Below are positions 47,101 through 57,162 of a DNA stretch of 64,000 nucleotides, one piece after another. The translations under genes were made by a program, and so were the position numbers. The notes under the pieces were generated by a model. That model saw only the letters and a list, made by a program, of their open reading frames with translations, was not told where the DNA came from and made no database searches. Every line of letters starts with the position of its first letter. Positions within the stretch are counted from its first letter, which is position 1. Source of the DNA: Megaustenia siamemsis (taxonomy: Eukaryota; Mollusca; Gastropoda; Stylommatophora; Ariophantidae); NCBI GenBank assembly GCA_032433765.1, contig JAVIAB010000092.1, forward strand, positions 67,465,666 through 67,529,665. Reading direction: 5' to 3'.

Positions 47101-47777
47101 CGTTTCCATTCATTCACTCTACAACAGCAGCTTCAAGTAATATTCTGCACTATGTATTTATACAGAAGATAAGTGTCAAAGTAAAGCATGCAGAGTTAAT
47201 CGCAACTTCAAAAAGTTAAATCATAATGATGAGAGTATGTTCTACCAACAAAAAAAGGTCATGGCAAGCGTTAATACATTGAGATGTTTTTTTACAGACA
47301 TCATAAGAATAAAGGTGTTATTGATAGGTTAATTTTATTTGCAGAGTCAAATGATAGTAAGATTCATAAAGAAGACGGCCAGTCATCATTATCACCATGT
47401 GCCATGTCGATTAACATAGGTGATAAGGCCTCTGATAGGCCTTCATAGCCGTCCAGGAGAGTTTCTACATTCTTCTGATCAATGTTATTCTCAGATCTCC
47501 AATCGTCTTTTCATTTGTTTGTCTTCTGTCCATGATTCGGTTCCAAAGGTCAGATTTGGCTCTCAGCGGTCATTAGTCATAACAAAAACAACTTAACTAT
47601 ACTGATGACACACTTTTAATCGTTAGTATTGAAAATGGAATGCAGAAATGACTGGCATTACAGTGATTTAAAATTTTAACACCAACAGTTCAGGGAGAAT
47701 AAAAAATAAGACATCTTCAAAAACCACAATTAAAGAAAATGTAACAAAATTAAACTAGGTAAGAGAATTCATGTTAC
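47101..47777. other. No defensible feature; weak LINE-like string near 47,400-47,560
   Basis: A few LINE-like words are present on the minus strand, too eroded to annotate. Confidence 0.35.
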
Positions 47778-47779
47778 TA

Positions 47780-49895
47780 TAGCTTGTTTCATAACTCGTG
47801 CCCAACTTTTAAAATCGATAGCTTTTTAACCGCTTGTTGTAAGTTGTTCAAAATTTGCATGTAAAATTATAATGATTAGAACCCAACAGGGAATTAATTT
47901 CATTAAAAAAAACATTTGGTTATTATTGTTGCTTATTTGATTTATATAAATTTATAACGACCCATTGATGTAGTCAAAACTTAATGTTTACAGTATTTTA
48001 AGTTAAAAATAGCGAGTAAAAATCCATACACGCTAAAATTGAAGTGTTTGCACGCTTTTACCGTGGTTTTTGGACACAATTAGACACTTGTAAAAAACAC
48101 GAGAAATTGTGTGTTCCATTTCTGTTCATGCATAGGTAGAGACGTGGAACGATAACATTTATCATGAGTCTTAAAATGAAATTCTGCAGTTTACAAAACA
48201 TCGCAATAAAAATGTATGACTATTTTTGCAAAGAGGCTAAACGAGGAAGATTATTTCATTCTTTAGAAAACCCTGAGAATAGGACAAAACACATTTTGGA
48301 TTTATCTAAACGGTCATTTAATTGCTGGATTCAAGCACGTGACCGTCAATGTTCAAAATATACAAAAATCACAAGGAAGAGCAAAAATGTTGGATAATTT
48401 CGACAGTGAACTTATTAGAAGTGAAATTCGCAAAATGTTGGGTATGAATGAAATTGTTACAATAAGAAAATTAAAAGTATCGCTGAAAAAGAACAACAGT
48501 ATTGAAATATCAAAGTCTACATTATGGAGGAATGTGAGAGCTGCAGGCTTTACATTCAGAAAGTATTCCAATGGACGAAACATCATCTGTGAGAAGCCAC
48601 ATATAGTAGTCATGAGAAGCAAGTACTTACGTGAAGTAAAAGAGGTGCGCAAGCAAGGTTATTATATTGTGTACTTGGATGAAACATGGATCAATGCTCA
48701 CCACACTAACCAAAGGGAATGGCAGTCATCAGATGGAAAGATTAAGAGATTAATACCTAGCAGCAAAGGACAGCGCTTGATAATTGCTCATGCAGGTAGT
48801 CGACAACATGAACTAATACAGAATGCAGAGCTCATTTTTCTTTCAAAATCCATAGACAATCGGGATTATTACTCTGAGATGAATGGTCACATATTTAGAC
48901 ATTGGATTGAAAATTCTGTTCTCCCATCACTAGATCGACCATCTTGCCTAATAATGGACAATGCAGCGTACCACAACATTGTTGCACTTGAAGATAAAGT
49001 CCCGACGTCATCCAGTACAAAAGATGCTATTAAGATATGGCTCACAAAGGAGCACATACAATTTAATAACATGTACTTAAAACCTGAATTACTATCTCTA
49101 GTAAAGCAAAAACAGAGGACAACGATTTTTCAAATAGATAAGATTATCCAAGAGCACGGTCATATAAGTTTGAGGCTGCCACCTTACCATGCTCATTTAA
49201 ATCCAATAGAACTACTAATCTGGGCAAAATTAAAAGGACAAGTGGCAGATGAAAATACAACATTCAAAATATGCGATGTAAAGACTCTTGTTAATCTCGC
49301 TTTATTAAATATAGACAAAGATTATTGGGCTAAATGTGAAGACCACGTCTTAAAACAGGAAGAGGAATATTGGAAAAATGATGGTTTGTGGAATTTTCAA
49401 CCCCAAACAGTTATTAATCTTTTAGACTCGTCTGATTCAGAATGAAAGTATATAGCCCCCACAATGTTGGCCCCTATATTACCTTAAATTAGTTCAACAA
49501 ACGGTCCTTATCAGGACCACACAACTATGAAAATTGGACATACAGGTATACCTTGATATTATCGTCCGTCCTCGAACTGAGAAGACAATAATTCTCCTGG
49601 TGTTTTGTCTTATTAGGTTATTTCCTCATTACGGCCACGCCTTTACCTAGTGAAAATTATTCATAGACCAGCAACTACGGTAATTTCTATTATTTATGGG
49701 TTCACAATTTACAATTTTGACAAACATCAAAGAAATTCGCCGCTTTAAGAAAACTTCAGCTGCAAGATATTTGTTAAATATACATTTAAAGGGTCTTTTG
49801 AATTCTAATAACATTTGGACAATTTCAACAGTTTTTATCAAACGGTTACTGAGTAATAGCGTTTTGAAGTTGGGCACGTGATTTGAAACGAGCTA
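47780..49895 (+). mobile_element. DDE (Tc1/mariner-IS630) transposon, copy 3, best preserved
   Basis: Element of 2,116 bp. The inverted ends start TAGCTTGTTTCATAACTCGT (left) and, as reverse complement, TAGCTCGTTTCAAATCACGT (right), and match for about 60 bp. TA duplications are at 47,778-47,779 and 49,896-49,897. It is a different subfamily from copies 1 and 2 at the ends and in protein. Confidence 0.88.
48164..49445 (+). CDS. DDE transposase (one frameshift near the N-terminus)
   Basis: The main frame, 48,339-49,445, gives 368 residues. It contains SKSTLWRNVRAAGFTFRK (DNA-binding helix), then catalytic YLDETWINAHH (first D), IMDNAAYHN (second D) and AHLNPIELLIW (E), and ends LLDSSDSE. I count 83 residues between the second D and E, far more than the 34-39 usual in mariner/Tc1. 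The preceding frame from ATG at 48,164 (YDYFCKEAKRGRLF, DLSKRSFNCWIQ) matches the N-terminus of copy 2. So the native protein is probably about 420 residues, broken here by a one-base change in the A-run at about 48,382-48,387. The methionine at 48,339 is thus unlikely to be the native start. Confidence 0.86.
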
Positions 49896-49897
49896 TA

Positions 49898-50811
49898 GAA
49901 CGATATTTAACTTTATTTCCTACAAATACAACAGATATGAGGTGCAGAATAGTTTCGTCAAAGACTACACTCTAAATAATGGAATAATTATTACACAACC
50001 AATTTTCGAATATAGAAGTAAGAAGACTATTTTCTCTTCTATATTGACATAATCGAATATAACGAAGTAGCACATGATATTTCTGACTGTTGTTCCAGCC
50101 ACTGCGTTTATTAAATGGTGTCATTTATAAGCAGATAGCAGACAAATAAAAGTATAAACGCACTTTTGATAGTTCATAAAATTGTTCACCGTCACTTTGT
50201 CTAAAGGTTTACTTGCTTACGGTTTCCAGTAATCATTGTTTAAACATATTCCTTTTAACAACCACATCTATTAGTGCTCAGTTTCATTTCTCAGCTACAG
50301 AGATCATTTGATTTTAGTAAGAGTAGCAATTGTGTCTACATCTACAATACCGAATTCATTCATTTAAAACAAATTACATAGGCTATATTGTACCGTCCTA
50401 TTTTAGAGAAACAGTCCCAAACAAAAAATAAATCAACACCCACAGAAACCAAGGCTTGTTGTATAGGAGTGCTGAAAGAATCACCGGTAATGATACGGAA
50501 TTTCAATTGGCGTGTCCTTAGAGATTTATGAACGGCCTCAAAGCAACTGTAATGTTGTTCTACGAGCCAAAACTAAAAAGAAGTATTTCGTAATACACTA
50601 TGGATTTACAGTACGTGCACAGCCACTGAAATTGGGCTAGACATAATGCTGAGACATGTGAAGAATTCGTCATTGATCACTTCCAGATGAGAAGATTCTA
50701 AACACTATTTTCGCTAGCAGTTTAGTAGAATGTACCTAGGGCTAATGCTTTAAGTCTTAGAACGTTTTAGTGGGTAGCAATTTCTTATTATTAGAATTGG
50801 GGGCGTGGGGG
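49898..50811. other. No recognised feature
   Basis: AT-rich DNA without identifiable elements. Confidence 0.5.
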
Positions 50812-50992
50812 GGGGCGGCCAGGGTATTACCCTGGGAAGGTGAGGAATGTCGCTTCGCATCTAAGTTTCGATGCTTGAGGCTACACTATACAGAAATATC
50901 CGAACACTTCTGGATAGGCGGCCGAGCACATATGGGTGTAAACTCGCGTGCTAAGACGCCAGTAAAAGTCTCGTACTTTTCCTTTACCTTTA
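50812..50992 (+). repeat. Unclassified dispersed repeat, copy 2
   Basis: Inverted relative to copy 1 at 41,683-41,880. It shares GGTGAGGAATGTCGCTTCGC, TAAGTTTCGATGCTT, CATATGGGTG and AAGACGCCAGT. Preceded by a G-rich run near 50,800-50,820. Confidence 0.65.
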
Positions 50993-51154
50993 TTTCATGG
51001 ACTCTACATTAGACATCATAATCATAAAATGGGGATAATTAACGCTAGACATGTACTGGTTCTAAAATGTTTCTACTTTCACTTTCACTTGCATTTCGCT
51101 TTGGCAGCCCATTTTGTTATCATAAATAGTGTCATTCATACCAGGACAATGTTA

Positions 51155-51231
51155 GCAATTAATATAATTGATATACACCCCAAGATAATGCATTAGCAAT
51201 TAATATAATTGATATACACCCCAAGATAATG
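51155..51231. repeat. 38-bp tandem duplication
   Basis: The block CAATTAATATAATTGATATA plus the following CACCCCAAGATAATGCA occurs twice in a row. It lies at the end of the LINE relic and interrupts it. Confidence 0.9.
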
Positions 51232-51790
51232 CACATCGCTTCATTCTGTATCTTCTCCAAGCTGTCAATTTGCGTCGCACTGACAGTAACAATTGTTAGG
51301 GCATACTCAAATGGTGCGAAGACCAGTCCTTTAAACAGACAGGTAAGCAACCTTTGCTCGATGTTGGCAGCTGCCATGACCTTCATGGCGGCTAATCCTT
51401 TGTAGGATTTTGTTATCACCAGATCGACGTGGTTCCTAAAACACAGGCTGCGATCAACTCAACTCCTAGGTACGTCATCAATCTGTTCCTGGTCAGCTCA
51501 TCAGCTCCCATTCGTACCATCGATGTTTCCGTGTTAACGATATGATTGTTAAGGAAGAACCATGCAACTGATCCTTTATTAGGATAAACCAAGGCACATG
51601 ATACTTCACACAAGAAAGAGATGCGATCGAGTTTTTTTTTTTAATTTTTTTTTTTATGTGGAGGCGATTTCCGCTCTGCCTCTTCCCTGTGTTATATACC
51701 AGAATGCCATCAGCAAAAGTCATAGTTTTCCCCCTCATATTCAGCTGTTGTTCCGTGGTTGTGGCAGAGTTGAATAAGTTTTATTCTTCC
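51155..51790 (-). pseudogene. LINE reverse transcriptase relic (I/Jockey-like)
   Basis: The minus strand reads MRGKTMTFADGILVYNTGKR near 51,740, where the catalytic FADD box has become FADG. It continues in changing frames with MVRMGADELTRNRLMTYLGV, then AAANIEQRLLTCLFKGLVFA, then KIQNEAMCIILGC near 51,240. These are the palm end and thumb region of LINEs that also carry RNase H. The catalytic aspartate loss and frameshifts make it inactive. Confidence 0.72.
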
Positions 51791-51819
51791 TTATATCTTG
51801 TTTGGACTACTGCTAACTA

Positions 51820-53158
51820 CGTAGGGAGGTCAAAAAGTAATGCACACCAATTTTTTTCTCGGAAACTATTCGGGCAAAATGTGTGAAATTTTCACAGATT
51901 GTAACTGAACATCCCCTTGACACTACCTATTTGTCAACATAATCTCCGTCCAAGCGTATTGCCTTACGCCAACGCGAAACTAGGTCATGAATGCCTCGTT
52001 TGTACCAAGTTTTGTCCTGCTCGCGTAGCCATTTTTTAACTGCACGGATCACATCCTCATCATTGTCAAAGTGTGTCCCACGCAGGCATTTTTTGAGTGG
52101 TCCAAACAGATGGAAATCTGAAGGAGCCAGATCAGGGCTGTAAGGAGGATGGGGCAGTACAGTCCAACCAAATTTGTTGATTGCTTCCCGTGTTACCAGA
52201 CTTGTGTGAGGGCGTGCATTGTCATGTTGAAGCAACAAATCTGCAGATGGCTTATTAGGCCGAACTCTGTGGAACCGATTTTTGAGTTTTGTCAGTGTAT
52301 TGATGTAAGCTGTCGAGTTGATTGTCTCACCTCTTGTCATTACATCAACAAGAATCACACCATCAATGTCCCAGAAGACAGTGATCATCACCTTTCCGGC
52401 TGATGGAGATGTTTTAAATTTTTTTCTTTTTGGTGACTGCGGATGATGCCATTCCATTGACTGCATTTTTGTTTCAGGCTCATAATAATGTGCCCACGTT
52501 TCGTCACCAGTAACAATTTTTGACAAAAACATTTCTCCTTCAACACCGAAACGCTCCAACAATTCAGAACAGAATGTTTTCCTTTGAACTCTGTGATCAT
52601 TTGTTAGGCACCGAGGAACCCATCGAGCGCAAATCTTTGAATATCCGAGAGTTTTAAAAATTGCGATTGCACTTCCCTTGCTGACTGTAAGCTGCAATGC
52701 CAATTGCTGACTAGTGATACGCCTATCCTTACGAATAATGGCATCAGCCCGGTTTAACATGTCTGTGCTGGTAGCCGAGGCAACACGTCCAGAACGCGGT
52801 AAATCATGCAGCTCCACTCGTACACTTTCTGCAGCTTTAATTCTCTGAACCCAGCGACTAACTGTGCTGCTATCGACTGCAGAACATTTGTACACTGCAC
52901 ACAGTCGTTTATGAATGTTTGCCACAGTTTCTTTTTCCGCAACCAGAAATTCTATGACAATTCGCTGTTTGTAACGGACATTGTTGACAAGCTCCATTTT
53001 AACGGTTCATAGATTGCGTAATATTTATCAAAATGCTGTGCAATTTGGTGCACATAATTGGAACATGTCATATTCCAAGTGTGCAAAATTGCATATTCCT
53101 ATCTTTCTTATTAGCCGAGAAAAAAATTGGTGTGCATTACTTTTTGACCTCCCTTCAG
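51820..53158 (-). mobile_element. Mariner element, apparently complete
   Basis: About 1.34 kb. Inverted ends share GGGAGGTCAAAAAGTAATGC followed by ACACCAATTTTTTTCTCGG; the outermost 4-5 bases differ (CGTA versus CTGAA). TA flanks both ends at 51,818-51,819 and 53,159-53,160. It contains one uninterrupted transposase frame. Confidence 0.92.
51927..52997 (-). CDS. Mariner transposase (DD34D)
   Basis: The uninterrupted frame is 356 residues, close to the usual ~345 for mariners. The N-terminal half carries two helix-turn-helix regions (KQRIVIEFLVAEKETVANIH; then SSTVSRWVQRIK), a linker DLPRSGR, and RRITSQQLALQL. The catalytic domain has VTGDETWAHY (first D), LLQHDNARPH (second D) and YSPDLAPSDFHLF (third D). 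Exactly 34 residues separate the second and third D. By family knowledge the enzyme cuts and pastes at TA sites. All catalytic positions look present and the terminal repeats survive, so it may be recently active. Codon-level tests were not possible. Confidence 0.94.
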   Translation of the reverse strand: MELVNNVRYKQRIVIEFLVAEKETVANIHKRLCAVYKCSAVDSSTVSRWVQRIKAAESVRVELHDLPRSGRVASATSTDMLNRADAIIRKDRRITSQQLALQLTVSKGSAIAIFKTLGYSKICARWVPRCLTNDHRVQRKTFCSELLERFGVEGEMFLSKIVTGDETWAHYYEPETKMQSMEWHHPQSPKRKKFKTSPSAGKVMITVFWDIDGVILVDVMTRGETINSTAYINTLTKLKNRFHRVRPNKPSADLLLQHDNARPHTSLVTREAINKFGWTVLPHPPYSPDLAPSDFHLFGPLKKCLRGTHFDNDEDVIRAVKKWLREQDKTWYKRGIHDLVSRWRKAIRLDGDYVDK

Positions 53159-53160
53159 TA

Positions 53161-54540
53161 TATTGATAAGACATGTTTCACAGCACAACGATTTAACAAT
53201 GTCTTGAAGTAGTCAACAATCACAGACGATGAAAATCATGTTTATTCAAGTTTATTAATCATTTTCTTCGACATGATGAATCAGTGTAGTACTTAAAATT
53301 ATAAATCCATGTTCTTTATTTTAGATGAACTCAGAGGTCAACGCCGGTATCTCTTGAGTCATCTCTCTATACCTATTGTATGTGACAATTACAATTGCAA
53401 CTTTCATTCACAACTTGTCTTGCCATACTTTTATTATCTCTATTTCTTAACTCTTAATCTACTTGTAACTCTACTTACTATTGTTCTCTGGAGCACAAAA
53501 CTTCTGAATCTCACTTGAAACACCTCACAACTAAACTCAGTCTTCCGGACTGATATTCCTAAGTGATTCTCCAACTTTAACTTATCTCAATTAAACTGGT
53601 CCTCTGTTTCGATAATTCTAACTGTAGGTGTTTCTCTCCCTCGGTATTTCTGGAGGTTGCTCTAATCAGACTTCTACTTTTTCTGTACTTCATTCTCTAC
53701 CTCTTAAATTGTCTGCTCTATCTTTCTACTATAGCTTCAATTAATTCAGTTCTTTGTATCTTCCTTCTGCATCTCTATTGATAAAAACTATTAACTTGTG
53801 AAAGTTCATTTCTATCACTTCTGCCTTCAGGCTGTTAGGCCGAAGCCGGACTAAACTCGTCTATTACATTTCTGAATCTTCTTGTTACTCCGCTCTTTCT
53901 CCAACTTCTCAACTAACTACTAATTCCTTGTGTATGTGAGGTTAAGTACATCTGTCTCATTTGCATAGCTCACTGGTTCAGTCTCTGCTCAGCCAATCAA
54001 TTTAACGCGAAGTGTGTTAAGCTAGAAGACTTGTGTTGAAATTGACAAACAAAACGGCATCTTGACATTTTATTAACCTTTACTTGTTCCAAAATAACGC
54101 TACCATGAACTGTTAAGAGTAACATCGTTCGAGAAACTAGACCTGGCTCGAGTTTGTTTGTCAACCTAATATCTGGACATGTGATGGATCGAGAGATGTT
54201 ACCTCCATCTCAACACCTATTCCATTACAGCTAGGAGATTCACATTGCTTCCAATTCCTTCACTACTGTCGACTGTTATAATTATGTTACTGTTGTTACC
54301 TACTGATAAAAGAATAACGACTAAGCTATCCTACCCATGCTATATCTCCTATTATGTGATCAATTCTACCCCAAGCTATATACTATTACATAGACGTTAA
54401 ATAGGACTGGTGACAATGATGAACCTTCTGGCAAACATGGAAAAATGTATGTAGGCTCGGACGACCAACTTCTACATCTGAGTATCTACCTCCTCTGAAA
54501 CAGTGTTGCAGCAATCTATCTCATGAGGAAGGAGTTTGAG
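53161..54540. other. No recognised feature, pyrimidine-rich
   Basis: From about 53,390 to 53,950 the plus strand is notably CT-rich with many CTTCT and CTAC words. No transposon or gene is recognised. Confidence 0.5.
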
Positions 54541-54549
54541 GAGCATGCG

Positions 54550-54674
54550 CATGAGGTATTCAAATTGTGCTGTTATCTATCTATCGTCCAAATCTACAGC
54601 AGCAGCACATATCTCCTCTCGTCTGTGGAAGCCTTTTAAGACGTCATAGGCAAAGACTGCAGTATTGAGCCATG

Positions 54675-54773
<99 letters not shown>

Positions 54774-55340
54774 CCTCCGAATGTGTGTGAGAGTGCATGT
54801 ATCTGTTCAAGATGACAGATGAGTATACGGACACCATATTCTCCAGTAGTTTTCCCACAGTGTTCTGCAACGTGATGACTCTGTAGGCACTGATCTCAGA
54901 GTGGTCCTTGTTTTGGCTTCGGTGGTGGTAGTAACAGCTGTCTAGTCCCACCACCTTAATCTGGCCACTCCAAATGCAGGTATTAAACTATTCGGCAATT
55001 TTTTGTTCAAGTCATCGTCAGCTAAATCGTCGTACCGAACACCATCTGGACCAGGAGCAGTGTTGCGTGACCTTTAAAGTGTTGTGCGAATGGTATCGGT
55101 TTAAATCGTGAGATTTTCTCACAACACGACCTCCTCACAAAGTTCTGAGAGTAGCTCCCTAATCCTCTCCTTACAGCTTCATTTCTTTGGTCTGTCTGCT
55201 CATTGTAGCGGGCAAGCAGGGCCTTCCCTTTGCTCTCATCAGATGTGTGTCATATCTGGCCCGTGCTCTGGAATTTTGGCATGTATCTGTGTCGTGTTAG
55301 CCATTCATGCTCTAATGAAGGCGTCCGAATTTGGCTAGCG
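54550..55340 (-). pseudogene. LINE reverse transcriptase relic interrupted by a microsatellite
   Basis: The minus strand from about 55,060 reads APGPDGVRYDDLADDDLN (RT finger region), then SYRVITLQNTVGKLLE in a new frame. After a (TA)n(GA)n block at 54,674-54,771 it continues with AVFAYDVLKGFHRREE and AAAVDLDD (around motif A) at 54,560-54,650. An upstream stretch to about 55,340 looks related. The microsatellite interrupts the coding sequence between RT motifs. Confidence 0.65.
54674..54771. repeat. (CT)n(AT)n microsatellite within LINE relic
   Basis: About 13 CT units followed by about 35 AT units. Confidence 0.95.
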
Positions 55341-57154
55341 ATATTTCTGAGCACACTTTTTTATTGACATAAATCACCCGACTTGGGATCCTTAGTTTCA
55401 AGATTATGTTTGCAAGAAAGTATTGGGCGTTATTCAGAGTACGCCTACTCTGAACCTCTATGCAGCATAAGACGGACTCAGAAAGTGTTCTAGACTTAAA
55501 TTAATATTTAAAATATTTCGGTTGGCAATCATTATCCAATCAGACACAAGCACGCCTTCAAACACCAGCCGTACTCTTCATAAGTCTATGACTTTGAATA
55601 AGTCATCAATTCAAACGACTGTACGTAGGTGCAGAGTTGCTAAGCCACACATTTCAAAATTGGGAAAACATAAATAACAATTTCCTTCTGTGAATGACTA
55701 ACATCACGTTTCTCCGGACAACACGTGACTGAACCTGTTATATGAGACTGTACTGGAGGGCAGAACAACTCGGCTGATTAATAACGTCTAGATGAAGCGC
55801 AAGGCTCCAAATGATACATAACTATGTCCAGACTTCCAGGACAACAATATGAGTATACACCTCTGCGGCCTAGTCTGACATCGAATTTAAAATACAGAGG
55901 CATACACGATTACTATAAAGAGCCTTAATCTGCTCTTTTAAAAGGTAACTGTGTTAAAAAAAAATAAATAAAATAAAGAAGATATAAATAAAGCGAGAAA
56001 ATTAATAGCAGAACCATAAATGCCAATGTTTTATTTAGATCAAGTGAACTAGCACACTGTATTTGATGGATTAAATTGAGAACTTTAAAAATGTCTTTAT
56101 TATGTATACAACAACCTATGCTTCGCTAGTTCTAAAAAAATACATAAAAATGATAGAGGGAAAATAAAGGATGGTAATAAAATAGATAATAGCAACACTG
56201 AATTTGACTTACATTAACAATAAATTAAATGACTCGGACTATAATATGGTAACCAATTAAACAACACGTCGCAACAATAATTAACAACTTGAGGCAGCAA
56301 CAAACAAGTAAAACAAAAGAAGCTATGAAAAAAACACAATCTCCTTTCACATTGCGAAGCACGGAGGAGGAAGGAGATGGTAAAGAAATGAGAGACAGAA
56401 AGACAGATATGGATAGATGTATGGATGAAACCGATAGATGCAAGCAAAACAAGAGCAAGTAATAAAAAGTGAGATTGAGCGAAGAGGAGTGGAGCCCTGT
56501 CAAGGCACTCCGTTACCGGTCAACGTTGTTAGGCAGTGGTTCCCAAACAGGAATGTGCAATATCCCCAGCAGTACGTATCAAGGATACCATAAGGTACAC
56601 CTAACACAGTTTACTAATCACAGGAAAAGGCACATTTCTTATATACGTGGGTCAAATTTTTGTCAGATATGAATAACTACTGTAACAAGTATAAATGTAT
56701 TGATAAATGTAAGATATTTCTACATTGCTAATTTGTGATGTATTTATCCGAAGTTATAGCATTTGTTTTTAGCTCTGACAGATACAAACACACAATCTGT
56801 TTTATAATTCCTTTTGTTTTAAATATCTCCTTTTCGGCTGGTTATGTACATTTGAAATAAAAAGAAACATATCATTGACAAACATAGTGTAGAATTTATC
56901 GAAACGGACGGCGAATAGAAACGCGTACAATGAAAGGTTTGGAAACATTGCAGTAAGCCAAAAGAGAACAAAGTGTAGAGCAAACAAAATAACAGGGAGT
57001 GAGTGAATTATAGTCTCAACAGAATAACCAATAGTTTTGGCATTTCAATTTGTGTTGCTTCATACTTGAAAGAACAGTTGCGTTACATTTTAGTAGAGCT
57101 GGCAAGTGAGAAAACAATGTGTTAGTTCTGAATGAATAATGAAGACACGTCATG
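55341..57154. other. No recognised feature
   Basis: AT-rich. Minus-strand frames at 56,214-56,503 are hydrophobic but overlap each other in two frames and match nothing known. Confidence 0.5.
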
Positions 57155-57162
57155 GTCTAACA

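Noticed and set aside
56214..56503. Hydrophobic minus-strand frames as a membrane protein
   Set aside because: Two overlapping frames, no signal or family motif, AT-rich background.
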